NCBI RefSeq assembly: GCF_018294505.1
Contig: NC_057809.1
Location: forward strand, 506,875,914 to 506,939,913
From: Triticum aestivum
Taxonomy: Eukaryota; Streptophyta; Magnoliopsida; Poales; Poaceae
Direction: 5' to 3'
DNA: 64,000 nucleotides
A program made the translations under genes and the position numbers. Shown one piece after another: positions 24,097 to 35,209 of the stretch. Each line of letters starts with the position of its first letter. The stretch's first letter is position 1. The notes under the pieces are model-generated. The model was not told where the DNA came from and searched no databases. It saw only the letters and a program-made list of their open reading frames with translations.

Positions 24097-25237
24097 CACT
24101 AGTGAACTAACTTGTTTCTTCACGGATATGAAGCACACTAGTCCTTCGCGTGGAGTACACACATGCTCTATGTGGAAGTACGTGAAGAAACTAAAACACC
24201 AAAAAAAACCAAGAAAACCTACAAAAACAAAAGGTGAAAAAAAAACTTCAAAATCGACACAAGAATGAAAAAAGAGACGAAAAAACAGTCCCAACGAATG
24301 GAGCATGAAACGATGGAGGGCTCCCCATGCTAGGAAAAAGTGCCCTAGGTTGGGGGCATCCATTAACTAGTTGCTCCCTAGTATTGGTCATCTTCGACAG
24401 AAAATCCTCTTTGTCATTGATGTTGAAAAATTGCAGACGGAAATAGCAGATGGGTCAGCCCAACTAGACACAGTTGGTATGTAGTGACTAGCGTTTTTTT
24501 CTTTCTGATTAGAGAGTGATACTTTTTTGTTTTTTCTCTTTTGTTTTGCCAGTTTTCTTCTTATTTTTCTTTTTCCCCTCTTTATTTTATATTTTCTAAA
24601 AACTCAACAACATTTCTCTAAAATTCAGCAAGGTTTTAAAATTTTGAGAACCTTTTATGAAATACAAAAAAATGGATTTTTTCAAAGCATTATTGTTATT
24701 TCCAAAATTTTGAATATTTATGCAAAACACAATATTTTTTACAAAACTAAAAAGTATTTTTAATAGTTTGTGAACATTGTTGAAATCCCGACAAAATTGT
24801 GGAAAATATATCAGATCATGAATATTTTGAAAAACAAAAATATTTTTTTAAAAATCAATAAAATGTTGAATTTCTAAACTATTTTAGATTTTCAAAATAA
24901 AATCAAATGTGTAACCATTTTTTATTTTGTGCATTTTTTAATTCATGAAAATATTTTCAAATATGGTTTTGATTTTAAATAAATATGGAAAAACTATGAA
25001 AACAGTTGAGAGACTAGAGGAGCAATACTCGATAACGCGCTTGTAGGTTTGCCCACTAATTTGACACACGACGCATCAATATAGGGGGTCTCGTCTTTGG
25101 CTGTTTATTCCCGTGGCGTTTGGGATCTTTGTTTGCTAGGTGGAAGTAGGACCTTTGCAAATTCAAATAAATAAAGAAGTAGTGTGTCTACTTAGTTATG
25201 TATAAGTAGGATGAGTCTTAATCTTGTAGCTGCATGT
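24097..25237. other. AT-rich spacer between the two 0.6-kb repeats
   Basis: Very A/T-rich with many short poly-A and poly-T runs. No gene or terminal inverted repeat was found. Confidence 0.4.
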
Positions 25238-25850
25238 GGACAAAGACATCATAACACTTTACTTTTCCTATTCTCTTTAAGTTGAAAATCCTATAAACCG
25301 AACTAGCGTCCCATGGAAATTCTTCTTTGGTCCCCTTCAAAACAAAGGAATTGTTGTCCGACAAATTTTCAACAAACACGATATCTTAACAGAACATGTT
25401 TCTAGCCTTTGCGTTTACCGTTCATGCGTGGCATCTAACAACGGTTTTGATGTTTTTATATGGTATTGGTTCTCGTAGGTGCACGACTTCTCGATTTCCA
25501 CACTTAAACCTGATTACCAATGTACGGCTTGATGCGGGTCATGTTTGTCGACACGAGCATGGAAAAATCTGAATTCAATCAAACTCAACTTGTTTGCTGC
25601 CCGTGGAGTAGCCAGAAGATTCAGTGAGTGGGTTAAACGCCCGAATGTGACAAAAGGCATCTTAATTTAACTCGGCTCTCACACAAGTCATTTTCCCAGG
25701 GATTAGGGTCATTTGCCACTCTTTGCATAGGGTTTTCATGATTTGCCCCAAGGTTGTCTCAATGGCTAGTGACCCCGGCTCCACCCGTCAATCTGGACCG
25801 GAGGGAGGGGGGCAAATCATTAAAGTTAGAAGTAAAGTGTAGGCTAAGAT
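25238..25850 (+). repeat. Unidentified 0.6-kb repeat, copy 2
   Basis: Similar along its whole length to copy 1, at roughly 85-90% by eye. It has an extra stretch of about 30 bp near 25,435-25,465 (CTAACAACGGTTTTGATG). The flanks of the two copies are unrelated. Confidence 0.75.
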
Positions 25851-25939
25851 TAAATTTCTCCATTTTCTCATACCCAGGGGCCAGAAAAGATGGACGGTGT
25901 TAAACCAGGTCAACAATAGCAAAACTATAGCTAGTCAAA

Positions 25940-26270
25940 TGGGCTGTTTTTTTTGGGCCGGCCCGTGAGCACGTCGGCACGGCCTGATTACGCACGGCAC
26001 AGCCTGATTATATATGGCCCAACATGTAAAAATGGGCTAAAAACCCTCAATGCGTCAAATAACAGGCTGAAAATATGCGGCCCACCGTGCTAAACGGGCC
26101 AACGTGCCGGACCGTTTACTATCTGGGCCGTTCCTGGACCTCAGGGCGCAGCACGCGGGCCGACCCGGCCCGTATAGTAATCATGCCCTGGCGGGCCGTG
26201 CCGGGCCAGGCACGATTACGATGGGCTGGGCCGTGCCGGGCCGGCCCGTTTGGCCAGGTATAAGCAAAAC
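25940..26270. repeat. GC-rich palindromic repeat (GGGCCGGCCCG family)
   Basis: Dense in GGCCCG/CGGGCC words, with inward-facing copies of GGGCCGGCCCG near both ends (about 25,955 and 26,240). It resembles repetitive sequence common in grass intergenic DNA. Exact ends and TSD could not be fixed. Confidence 0.45.
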
Positions 26271-26307
26271 CTAGGTCCGAAGGCCAGCAGCTGTATTCGC
26301 ATGCGGT

Positions 26308-26613
26308 GGCAAAATTTCGTGTTTGACCATTTTTCGATACCTATTCGAGATCTGACCCTTTTGCTACCGCCAGGGACTTACCATCAAACAAAATGACGGT
26401 AGCATGTACAACCCTACCGCCAAAGTGCTCGGCGGTAGGCACGAACACGCATTGTGTTCAATACTTAGTAAATTTTTACGGTAGTGGCGGTAGGCAGTTA
26501 TACCCTATCACCTTGGACCCTGGTGGTAGCAAAAGGGTCAGATCTAAAAAAAATTCAAACTAAGATCAAATCTCGAATAGGTATCGAAAAAGGTCAAAAC
26601 ACGAAATTTTGCC
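26308..26613. mobile_element. Mutator-like foldback MITE 1 (306 bp, 9-bp TSD)
   Basis: Terminal inverted repeats of about 60 bp start GGCAAAATTTCGTG and continue through TCGATACCTATTCGAGATC. The right arm has a small internal insertion. It is flanked by a 9-bp duplication, GCATGCGGT (26,299-26,307) and GCGTGCGGT (26,614-26,622), with one transition. TSD length and long TIRs point to the Mutator superfamily. There is no coding capacity. It lies about 950 bp beyond the stop codon of the GALS-like gene. Confidence 0.8.
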
Positions 26614-26622
26614 GCGTGCGGT

Positions 26623-27564
26623 GGAATGCACAGAGCACCGATCTTGGAAGAGCGCTGCTATGCAGACGACTCAGGGTGCACGATTCTTGCACGACAGTGC
26701 TAATCAAGCCGTCCATACCTATGAGCAAACTACGACATACCAATGGATTCACCATCGTCCAGTTTTCGTCTGAGCAAGTATCCTCTGCGTAGTAGCTTCG
26801 ATCTTGGAAGGCGGCGGAAATCCAAAAACCCCCGTGAACCAATCATCACAGCACGCGCCGCGCCGCGCATGGAGATCCACTCCCGCAAGCCACAGCGACG
26901 CGCCACCGGCGGGGCGGCCGCCGCTGCGCAAAGCGGATCAATCTATCCAACGCGCGCGTGCACGCACATGCAGCGACCGCCCATCACGCGCTATCATTCC
27001 GGCCTGTCTGCCCACCGTTCGTCCCTCCCATGCCAGTCTCAGGCCCATCACCCCTGACCGCCGGCCGGCAGACCTGTTGCAATCGAAATCTGGAAACACC
27101 CACGGTGCCAGCCGTTTTTGCCTAACCCGGAAAAGACCACAGCTCGTCTTCCCTTCCCGGTTTCGACCCATCGTCCCTGGTTTGCTGACAGTCACACGGC
27201 CAGAAAGATCACAAATGATGTAACAACGAAAAGCAGAAACGCCTCACTTTTTGACACTTTGTGTATGTGACCCCAGAAGGAGATGAAAGAATCTAGCAGC
27301 AGTAGAAAGCCAACATCATCAGTCTACACACACAGATCTGTAAACGAATGTGGGGGACAGGCAGAAAAAGGTGAAGAAAACGCAGCAAAAAGCAGATCCC
27401 CATTACTGAAGGGCCGGCCCAACGAAGAACCAAAACTTTACACCGGCCGACCTGCCTCTTCTAATAAAACAGACTCTCCAGTCCACACATCCTAAATAAA
27501 ACATCAGCGTATATGTACCAGCACCAGCAGGCAGCGGCCACCACCCAGCAGCTGCTTGTAATTA
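26623..27564. other. Downstream flank and 3' UTR region of the GALS-like gene
   Basis: 26,800-27,060 is GC-rich with short open frames on both strands but no recognisable protein. The gene's 3' UTR should lie immediately left of 27,565. I could not place a poly(A) signal with confidence on the minus strand. Confidence 0.35.
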
Positions 27565-30206
27565 TCATGTAAGAGACGACGATCCGATGGTCTCGTTCTC
27601 GAACCGCCGGACCTCGCCGGCGAGGCGCTTCATGGCGTCGTCGTACACGTAGGGGACGCCCTCGAAGGTGACCTTGCGGCCGCTGCCGGGCCGCGGCACG
27701 AACTCCTGGCAGGGCTCACCCAACACGTTGATGGAGTTGTGGTAGTGGTAGTACCTGATCAGGGCCTCCGTCTTGTGCGTCGACCTCCCGTAGATGTTCT
27801 GCGACATGTGCACCCCCGTCGCGTACGCGTTCCGCGCCTGGATCGCGTACTTGCGGTCGCGCCGCACCCTCGTGATCGAGTTCCGGAACACGAACTTCTC
27901 GAATCCCCATTCCCTGCATCGTCGGTGAAATGTGCATTGTTAGTTCAGATAACATCGTTGCTATGTATTAGTTTGAAATGTAAGATCAACAATGAAGACA
28001 AAGACTGTGCTAAAATTTAGTGTCATGATGAATAAGGCAAATTCTATTTACTGGGCTCAATTCATCTTTGTTTCCAGGCCGGTAGAAGGCGATGCCTTTA
28101 CTGTGGAACCAAATCATGGTATACTACTAAGGTTTTTGCCTCAGTGGTGAAAGCTGGAGAACAGAATGTATTAAAGTAATTGGCTTTGTTTGTGAAACCA
28201 ACTGATGTTTTACTAACATTTTTGGCTCAACAGCGAAAGATGCTGGAGAACCAAATGTCTTAAAAGTAATGTAATGACCTTTGGTTGTGACACCTAATGA
28301 TGCTTTAATTAACTGCTTTGCAGGACTCAATTTGACCCAAAAAATTGGTTCAATGATGAAAGCTGGAGAACAAAAGGGAAAGGTGTCAACCGCCATGTTG
28401 CCTTGCAGGACTCAATTTGACCAAAGGAAATCTAACCAGTTTTTAATTAAATTAAACGTGCAAGGTCGAACTCAAGCAGCTCAGTGCCCAATTGTTCAAC
28501 GGACTGCATAAACAAGTAGTAACTGCTTTGAGAATGTTTGTTTGTTTGATTAAACAACACAGCCAAGGTTCAACGGCTAAATTATATATCTGGGAATGCA
28601 ACCAAACCCGTAGAGACAAAATGTAGGAGTATTTACTACCAGCCTGAATCTGATACACCTGAAGCTAAATTTGGGAGGCAGCGCGACAGAGATCTCGCAA
28701 TCATAAATATAAAACTGAATTGCGAATGGACAGATACGGGATAGACATCACAAACCTTGAGTAATCGTTCCTCGGATTCTTGACGCAGAGCTTGGTGGAC
28801 ATGGGATTCTGCTCGATGGTGAACTGCGTGTACCCCGAGAGCCTCCCGAGCACCTGGTCCAGAGCCTGGCCGTTGGGCAGGTAGAGGTACTCGTCGACGT
28901 CGAAGAAGAAGGTCCAGTTGGCGGCGTGCCGGTACCGGTGCAGGCAGTCGTTCACCACCAGGAACTGGTTGTAGTAGTAGCTGTCGAACTCGGCCTGCGC
29001 CCGGACGTCCTGCACCGTGACCCGCCCCGCCCTGATCCACGGCTCCAGCACCGCCCGCACCTCCGGGCTCACGCCGCCGGCGTCGTGGAAGACGAAGTGC
29101 GACCTGGGCCCGAAGAAGTGCGCGTGGTACGCCACCCACTCCCGCATGCGGTCCGCGCTGAGGTTGCCGTAGAGCGAGGAGCCGCAGTAGAGGTAGTCGT
29201 ACTGGAACGGCGGGCTGAAGGCGGCCTCGTCGTAGGCGCCCGGCGCCTCCTCGAGAGCGACGAACCGCTCGTACCGGCGGGAGGCGGTGGAGTGGTAGGC
29301 GTGCACGAGCAGCCTGCCGCCGGCGTTGGCGGCGTTGGGGTTGGACGGGAAGGTGCAGTTGACGACCACGGTGGTGTAGACGCGGCCGTAGCCCCAGTCT
29401 GGCAGGATCTTGTAGGCCTTGGTCCGGACGGCGCGCGGCGCCGGGTCGGCGGCGCTCGGGTTGGGCTGCCACTCGCACTTGAAGTAGGGGGTGCCGAACA
29501 CGTGCGTGGGCTTGGACGCCAGCCCCACGATGGCGAACGTCCGCGGCCCGCCCCGGTACGCGCCCATCTGCACGAACAGCGCCGCCGCGCTGCCGTACGG
29601 CCGGAGCACCCGCTTGTTCGGGTCCTCCGGGCGCACCGCCGCGCTGCCGGACGGCCGGGGCACCGGCCTTTTCGGCTCCTCCGCCCGCGCCGCCGCGGTT
29701 ACGTGCGGCCGCGGGAGCACCGGCTTGTTCGGCTGCTCCGCCCGCGCCGCCGAGCTGACGTGCGGCCGAGGGAGCACCGGCTTGTTCGGCTGCTCCGCCC
29801 GCGCCGCCGAGCTGACGTGCGGCCGAGGGAGCACCGGCTTGTTCGTGTTCGGGTCCTCCGCCCGCGCCGCCGGCTTCGCCAGCTGCATCGGAACAGCGGC
29901 GGCGGCGGCGGGGATGGCCGGAGCCGACGTCGCCACCGGTGCGGTCTTGGTAGCTGCGTCGGAGGACGTCGAGTTGGCGGAGTGGACCTTAGTGTTGTTG
30001 GCGAGGGGGAGGGCGCATGGGGGCGCGGAGGCGGAGGAGCGGGCGGCGGCGAGGAGGGAGCCGTAGGGCTGGAGCTGCCACAATGCGACGAAGAGCGTGA
30101 GGAAGGCGAGCGAGGCGACGAAGAGCTTGATGTCGACGCACGGGGCGGCGACGAACGCCCCACCGCCACCGCCGCCGCCGCCTCCTCCCGCGTCTTTCTT
30201 CTTCAT
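27565..30206 (-). CDS. GT92 glycosyltransferase, probable beta-1,4-galactan synthase (GALS-like)
   Basis: Two exons, 30,206-28,756 and 27,913-27,565, are joined by an 842-bp intron (TCAAG|GTTTGTG ... GATGCAG|GGAATGG). They encode 599 residues, with start MKKKDAGG at ATG 30,206. Layout: cytosolic lysines and a run of ten glycines; a signal-anchor helix at about residues 27-47 (LFVASLAFLTLFVALW); a proline-rich stem with tandem 19-residue repeats before about residue 205; then the catalytic GT92 (DUF23) domain with FFFDVDEYLYLPNG, whose DVDE is residues 436-439; and a C-terminal HMSQNIYGRSTHKTEALIRYYHYHNS segment split here for reading as HMSQNIYGRST and HKTEALIRYYHYHNS. Known members are Golgi type II proteins that extend beta-1,4-galactan side chains of pectin from UDP-galactose. 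The stem is longer than in Arabidopsis GALS proteins (about 500 residues). No stop or frameshift was seen. Substrate is inferred from family. Confidence 0.9.
28140..28425 (-). repeat. Degenerate repeats inside the GALS-like intron
   Basis: GAAAG(AT)-GCTGGAGAAC occurs three times (about 28,147, 28,237 and 28,357) and TTGCAGGACTCAATTTGACC twice (about 28,318 and 28,401). The intron therefore carries a local duplication. Confidence 0.6.
29585..29880 (-). repeat. In-frame tandem repeat coding for the GALS stem
   Basis: 57-bp units at 29,703-29,759 and 29,760-29,816 differ at one base. A third, partly diverged unit begins at 29,817, and more distant units lie at 29,585-29,702. Each codes 19 residues of the type NKPVLPRPHVSSAARAEQP. 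All are multiples of three, so copy-number changes keep the frame. Confidence 0.9.
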
Positions 30207-30740
30207 GGCACGCACGTACGGTTACGGACACGGCTCTGCAACCGAAACGGCCACCAGCTCCCCGATCCGCCTGCGCGGCCGGCCGGCGCTCCGCTGCGGG
30301 CTCCGCTCCCGTGCTCCGGCCGGACCACTGCTCCGGTTGCGCGCCGCGCTTGCTTTCCCTCCTCCGTCCGCCCGTCCGCCCGTCCGTCCTGGTTATCTTT
30401 CTCGGGAGCGGGCGAAGGGCTGGGTGGGCGGTAAAAGGCGAGAGAGGTTCGATCGAGATGCGGGGAATGTGGGGGGTGACGGAGCGGAGGGAGGGGAAGG
30501 TGGCGGGGAACCGACGGGTCGGTCGGTGCGTCGACGTTGTCGACGGACGGAGCGGGGGAGGGAGGGATTGTTCTGGACGCTGCGGGTGAGAGGGAGGCGG
30601 GGGGCGGCGCCGCGAAGCAACAGTCAAGGCTGGCTGGCTGGCTCAGGGAAGGAGGGAGGGAAGGAAATGAAGGCGCGTGTGAGAGAGGTACTGGTGGTGG
30701 TGGTGGTGGTGGAGTGAGTTTAGGGCGATTTAACCGCCGG
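30207..30740 (-). promoter_or_regulatory. 5' UTR and possible core promoter of the GALS-like gene
   Basis: Upstream of the ATG the minus strand is GC-rich with pyrimidine runs (CCACCACCACC and CTCTCTCAC near 30,680-30,715). A weak TATA-like TTAAAT is at 30,733-30,728. The assignment is tentative. Confidence 0.3.
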
Positions 30741-32182
30741 ATCCGCGCGGTCCGTAACGCAGGCCACCAACCGCGTTCGTAGGGCGTCGTGGCGCTGGCG
30801 GTGAGGAAACTCTCGGAAGGAAATCAAGGCCCGCCACCGGACAAGGCGTGCGGGAGCGGCCGCCAGTTTGGCCTGGCTTGGACCTGTCTCGAGCCCGGGC
30901 ATGCAAGCAACAGCGCCGCGGCTCCGTGGATCGGAGACGGGTAGGGTTGTAGTACAGCGACGGAGTGGCTCGGCTCGTCTCCGGTGGAAAAGCCGTCGCC
31001 TGCACGGTCTCGCTTCGGGCGGTGCGCACGTGGTTGATAGCCGGGTCGTGGGTTGTATACAGTGTATACGCTCCGCGAGGACATCTCTCAGCGGGAAAGA
31101 AGACGCTCCTTATAACAGTGAGGTTAGGGAATTCTCCTCATGCGACCACATTGGGTGTCGGGTGCTTTTGATTTATCCAAGGATTCAACGACGACAACTA
31201 TGGCTTTAGGACGCTGGTCCTTAAGGACACGCGTACTAAAACTAACCAACTGTCATTGACAAGGTTAAATCGGCTCGGATGAGGGAGCAGCACAATCAAC
31301 GCGTCAGCAGCTTGTTCTAGCGGCGACCGTGGTCGATCGGTGGCCTCGAAATCTTAACCTAGTTTTTCTATGTTTTAGGTGCTTTATATTTACCGTGAAC
31401 TGCGATAATAGATTTTTGAATCGTTTATAAAGAAATAGAAAAATAAGAACTCTCCGACTCAAAAGGACGAAAGTCGGTGTATGGAAGACGCCGCCAAGAC
31501 AACAAAGCGACCGGACCGCATCGACGTGTCACCCTGGTGGTGAAAAGCGTTGCTCCCCCTGAATAAAAAAGGAAATGACCCAACGAGACAGTGCCACGAC
31601 TCAGGCGATGTTGTACTAAAAAATTAGTAACGTCTCCGTTCGTGGATCTGCTTGCCGGACGCTGGCATCATCTCGTCTCGTCTTCTCCTTGCCTTTCTCG
31701 CTGGCGCCCGGGCCGTGCTCTGCTGCCTGCACCTGTGCCATGCAAAAGCACAGGTCATCCAAGGCGGATGGGTCCATCTCGACTTCCTTCTCCTCTGCTG
31801 AGCGGCACTGCACTGGTACGACTTGAATACTGCTCACCTTTATCCATACCTCGCGCGTCACTAGCACCAGACGTGCTATAGGTGCATGGATTATCGCGTG
31901 GATGTGCGCTACCGCGACACAGGCGGTGTGAAGGCCAGTCCATTTTTCTTACAAAATTACCCAGGTAGTCCTTGAACTTGCTGGCGCGTAACGTCGTCGT
32001 ACTTGAGAAGCACTACAATTTCGCGGTAATTATATGCCTCATCGGATTTGTGGGTTCCACATGTCAGGGTAAATCCACTGGGACAACCGCCCTTACTCTC
32101 CTCTCGACCGAGTCGCTCTCCCTAGCGCCGCCCTATGATGCTCTCGCGATCCTCGTCGTCGTCGAGCCGCCAGCGCCATTGT
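30741..32182. other. Upstream flank of the GALS-like gene, no gene seen
   Basis: GC-rich at first, then mixed composition. Short frames on both strands lack family features. It may hold distal promoter sequence of the gene. Confidence 0.35.
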
Positions 32183-32191
32183 GTCTTGTGA

Positions 32192-32684
32192 GGCAAAATT
32201 GATAAATTTGACCTATGGATAAAATCAAATCACAGAATAAATTACTCGCAAAACTATTTCACGTGGCTGATCTTTTTGTATGATGCCCGACACGAAGGCG
32301 TCACACTACACTGTGCAACGCCTCACAGATAGGCGCTGCACGCCTGTCCAGCGTCGCACTCGTGTGATTCGAAAATTACTAAGTTAGTGTGCAACGCCTG
32401 AGAGCTAAGCGCCACACTATACAGTGTAGCGCCTAGCTTCTAGACGTTGCACTAGTGGTTGCTTCATTTTGTAGTGCAACCACTAGTGCAGCGCCTGAGA
32501 GCTAGGCGCCACACTATACAGTGCAGCGCCTAGCTCTTAGGCTCTGCACAATGACTTAGCAATTTTTAGGCAGTCTAGGATGCAACGCTGGTCAGGCGTG
32601 TAGCGTCTATCTGTGAGGCGTTGCACAATGTAGTGTGGCGCCTTCGTGTTGGGCGTCACACATGTCAAATTTGTCAAATTTGCC
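32192..32684. mobile_element. Mutator-like foldback MITE 2 (493 bp, 9-bp TSD)
   Basis: Ends are inverted copies of GGCAAA(A)TTGA(T/C)AAATTTGAC. Inside are long inverted arms (CACGAAGGCGTCACACTAC against its complement near 32,630) and a central palindrome around TAGGCGCCACACTATAC. Flanks GTCTTGTGA (32,183-32,191) and GTCTTGGGA (32,685-32,693) make a 9-bp TSD with one mismatch. There is no protein coding. Confidence 0.8.
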
Positions 32685-32920
32685 GTCTTGGGACAACGGC
32701 AAGACCAGTGACTACTCCATGGAGGAGTTCGATTCAAGCGTAAGCCCCCTCTCTTCTGTATCGTAGGCTAGCGTTACGGCCAGGGTTCTTACTAATTAGG
32801 GACGTTTTGTATCTGAATCTCAATTCAAACCGAATCCAACCGATTTTACTTGTTCAATTCGATTTGAATGAAATCCGGGCGCCTCTCACCATTGAAGACT
32901 CAAATCTTGAGGCATTGTGA

Positions 32921-33028
32921 GGGTATAAGGAGGTCTCTGACTTGTGCTACCACAAGAAAGATCCTATAAAATTGGTAGCATTCCAAGGCAACGTCAACAA
33001 AAGGAGGTTTTATGGGTGTCATGAGAAT
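32921..33028 (+). pseudogene. Zinc-finger-like coding scrap (GRF-like), exon remnant
   Basis: A short frame reads CYHKKDPIKLVAFQG and NKRRFYGCHEN, then a splice-donor-like GTAAGC. The spacing of C-H and C-H around KRRFYGC recalls the small GRF-type zinc finger often found in plant transposon-derived proteins. A TGA lies just upstream, and I find no partner exon. This is a remnant, with uncertain family. Confidence 0.35.
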
Positions 33029-34075
33029 GTAAGCCCTCCGCCTCCATGGTTCTTGTTTCGCTCTCTTTGAATCCCTGCTCTTTATACTTCTTGATCTATG
33101 TGAGTAGTGTGTTGTGAATGTAGTTGAAAGGGTTGGTATGCTCGATTAGGAGGAGGGAGGGATTAGGAAACAAACATTTTTTAACCCGTTTTACAAAATT
33201 TAGGCTCGATGTACGTCTCCGTTGAAGGGTGTGAAGTCACAATGCACCCCAAGCGCCAGAACGACTCTCCTCATGCCATCGCACGATGCAAGGTGACGTG
33301 AGTCCACTAGCGGTGCCCTTGAAGGCAGCAACCGAAAACTTTACAATGGGCTATCTCCACAACTTATTAATTGAAAGCTCCGAACACCTCCCGGTACCTT
33401 CACCACACACTAGTACAACGACGTTCCATACAAACGGTTTTACCCCCTTTCCACGACATAGTTTTAAATCATCGCCTTGCATGTGTGTGCGATAGGGGGG
33501 TCCATCCCACATTTTCTAAATAATTTACGAGTGCGATTGCATTTTGCATCGGGCACAGTTTCCTCTAAGCTCACCTGTGAGATAATGTGCTATCACAAAT
33601 GATTGAGGAGCCCCTACACGGCTACACACACGTAGAAGTGCTGCAAATCGTCTGTGATTTGTTGTGTATCACCAATATTTCAGTTCACATCTCGTGTGCT
33701 TTTCCTGTAGTTCATAGGCGGTTAAGCTATGAGTGACATGTGGTTTTCGTTTTGGATCCCACACGCTCAGTTACATGAAACTGTGTCCGCTTTAATATGG
33801 CTAGGTTATGGCAAAATATCATGTTTGAATCGCCCTGCAAAAAGCAAATTCGCCATGATATGCAATTGAACAAATATATAGTGTCTACAGGAAGAACATT
33901 ATCAAAATTTGCCATAATATGCAACTGAACAAATGCTAGCTAAACTCCACAAATGTATCGACATGTGCAGTACATAATCATAATGTATAAAATACGAAGA
34001 TCTCATCACATGGAAAACAATGCATCCATGCGTATATGTTTAGCTGCTAACACTAGGTGAATGCATACTTATTGA
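33029..34075. other. Intergenic DNA, nothing supportable
   Basis: Only short frames. A CACTAGTACAACG word near 33,410 was considered as a CACTA terminus but has no partner in view. Confidence 0.35.
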
Positions 34076-34276
34076 TGGAGGAAAAGGCTTGCTGAAATCT
34101 TCATCATATCGAGTGGGCTTGATGCAGTGTTTCAGGCAGAAGTTGCTGATAAATTCCTAACAACCAACAATTTAGTTGCGGGGAGCAGTTCAGAGGTCAT
34201 CGGTTCAAAGATGATCCGTAGGGTTTTTAGACCAGAATGTACGTACCATGCGTGTGGAGTAGAAGATGGTAATTAA
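34076..34276 (+). pseudogene. Unidentified coding-like remnant (66 codons)
   Basis: A 66-codon frame without an ATG start, bounded by TGA upstream and TAA downstream. It has protein-like composition: WRKRLAEIFIISSGLDAVF, then QAEVADKFLTTNNLVAGSSS and EVIGSKMIRRVF. I do not recognise the family. It could be an exon of a degraded host gene or transposon. Confidence 0.25.
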
Positions 34277-34637
34277 GAGACAGACTTACTGGCATTATCT
34301 TGTCAGCATCGTTACAACAATCAGAAGATCTGCGCATGAAGATCATGTGTTTGCAAATATAGTATCCACAAAGGTTGGTCCCTTCTCATTGTTGAGGACA
34401 CTATTTTTTTTGTTGAGAATTAGTCATGTGTAAGCTGTTTATTTTTTTGAGCGAAATAGAAAGAGGTTTCTTTAGAAACTTGAATATTTGACTAGCATAA
34501 GAAAAAGTATTTGCGAACCTTTGGATACATTTTATGAAAATAACAGATTTCGTTGTCTTACCAGAGAAACGATCTCGTGCTGCAGAAGTAGTTGACGGTC
34601 AAACCAGTTCCCTCCTTTAGTTATGTACCTTAAAAAT

Positions 34638-34688
34638 TGATAACCCACAAGTATAGGGGATCGAAACATTTTTTGAGGGTAGAGTATT
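34638..34688 (-). repeat. Fragment of Sabrina-like LTR interrupted by the C/E array
   Basis: TGATAACCCACAAGTATAGG and the following bases are the inverted 3' end of the LTR seen at 5,940-5,990, with few differences. The C/E array starts immediately after GTATT (34,684-34,688), its presumed left TSD. The rest of this LTR is expected beyond the right edge of the window. Confidence 0.75.
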
Positions 34689-35162
34689 TGAGGGAGTCCT
34701 GGATTAGGGGGTATCCGGACAGCCGGATTATATCCTTTGGCCGGACTATTGGACTATGAAGATACAAGATTGAAGACTTCGTCCCGTGTCCGGATGGGAC
34801 TCTACTTGGTGTGGAAGGCAAGCTAGGCAATACGGATATGTATATCTCCTCCTTTGTAACCGACTTTGTGTAACCCTAGCCCCCTCCGGTGTCTATATAA
34901 ACCGGAGGGTTTTAGTCCGTAGGACAACATACAATCATACCATAGGCTAGCTTCTAGGGTTTAGCCTCTCCGATCTCGTGGTAGATCAACTCTGATAATA
35001 CTCATATCATCAAGAATAAATCAAGCAGGACGTAGGGTTTTACCTCCATCAAGAGGGCCCGAACCTGGGTAAAACATCGTGTCCCCTGCCTCCTGTTACC
35101 ATCCACCTTAGACGCACAGTTCGGGACCCCCTACCCGAGATCCGCCGGTTTTGACACCGACA
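34689..35162 (+). repeat. 5' LTR of element C (474 bp)
   Basis: TGAGGGAGTCCTGG...ACACCGACA. Core promoter CTATATAAA is at 34,893-34,901 within a CCGGTGT...ACCGG palindrome. Much of it is closer to the LTR of element B than to the LTR at the other end of C. Confidence 0.92.
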
Positions 35163-35181
35163 TTGGTGCTTTCATTGAGAG
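35163..35181 (+). other. Primer-binding site of element C
   Basis: TTGGTGCTTTCATTGAGAG directly after the LTR, identical to that of element B. Confidence 0.8.
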
Positions 35182-35209
35182 TTCCACTGTGCCGTCGCCA
35201 GAAGGAAGG

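Noticed and set aside
23509..25850. Reading the two 0.6-kb repeats as LTRs of a short retrotransposon
   Set aside because: No TG...CA ends, no primer-binding site or polypurine tract at the borders, and no 5-bp duplication found.
26740..27225. GC-rich open frames downstream of the GALS-like gene as an extra exon
   Set aside because: The GT92 protein already ends with a stop at 27,565, and the frames show no similarity to it and have no splice context.
28926..30434. A plus-strand frame of about 500 codons lying over the GALS-like gene
   Set aside because: It is the antisense of a very GC-rich coding exon, its composition is Arg/Val/Gly-rich without domain resemblance, and it fully overlaps the strongly supported GT92 exon.
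33410..33720. Possible CACTA transposon end (CACTAGTACAACG)
   Set aside because: No inverted partner, no 3-bp duplication and no subterminal repeat array that I could define.
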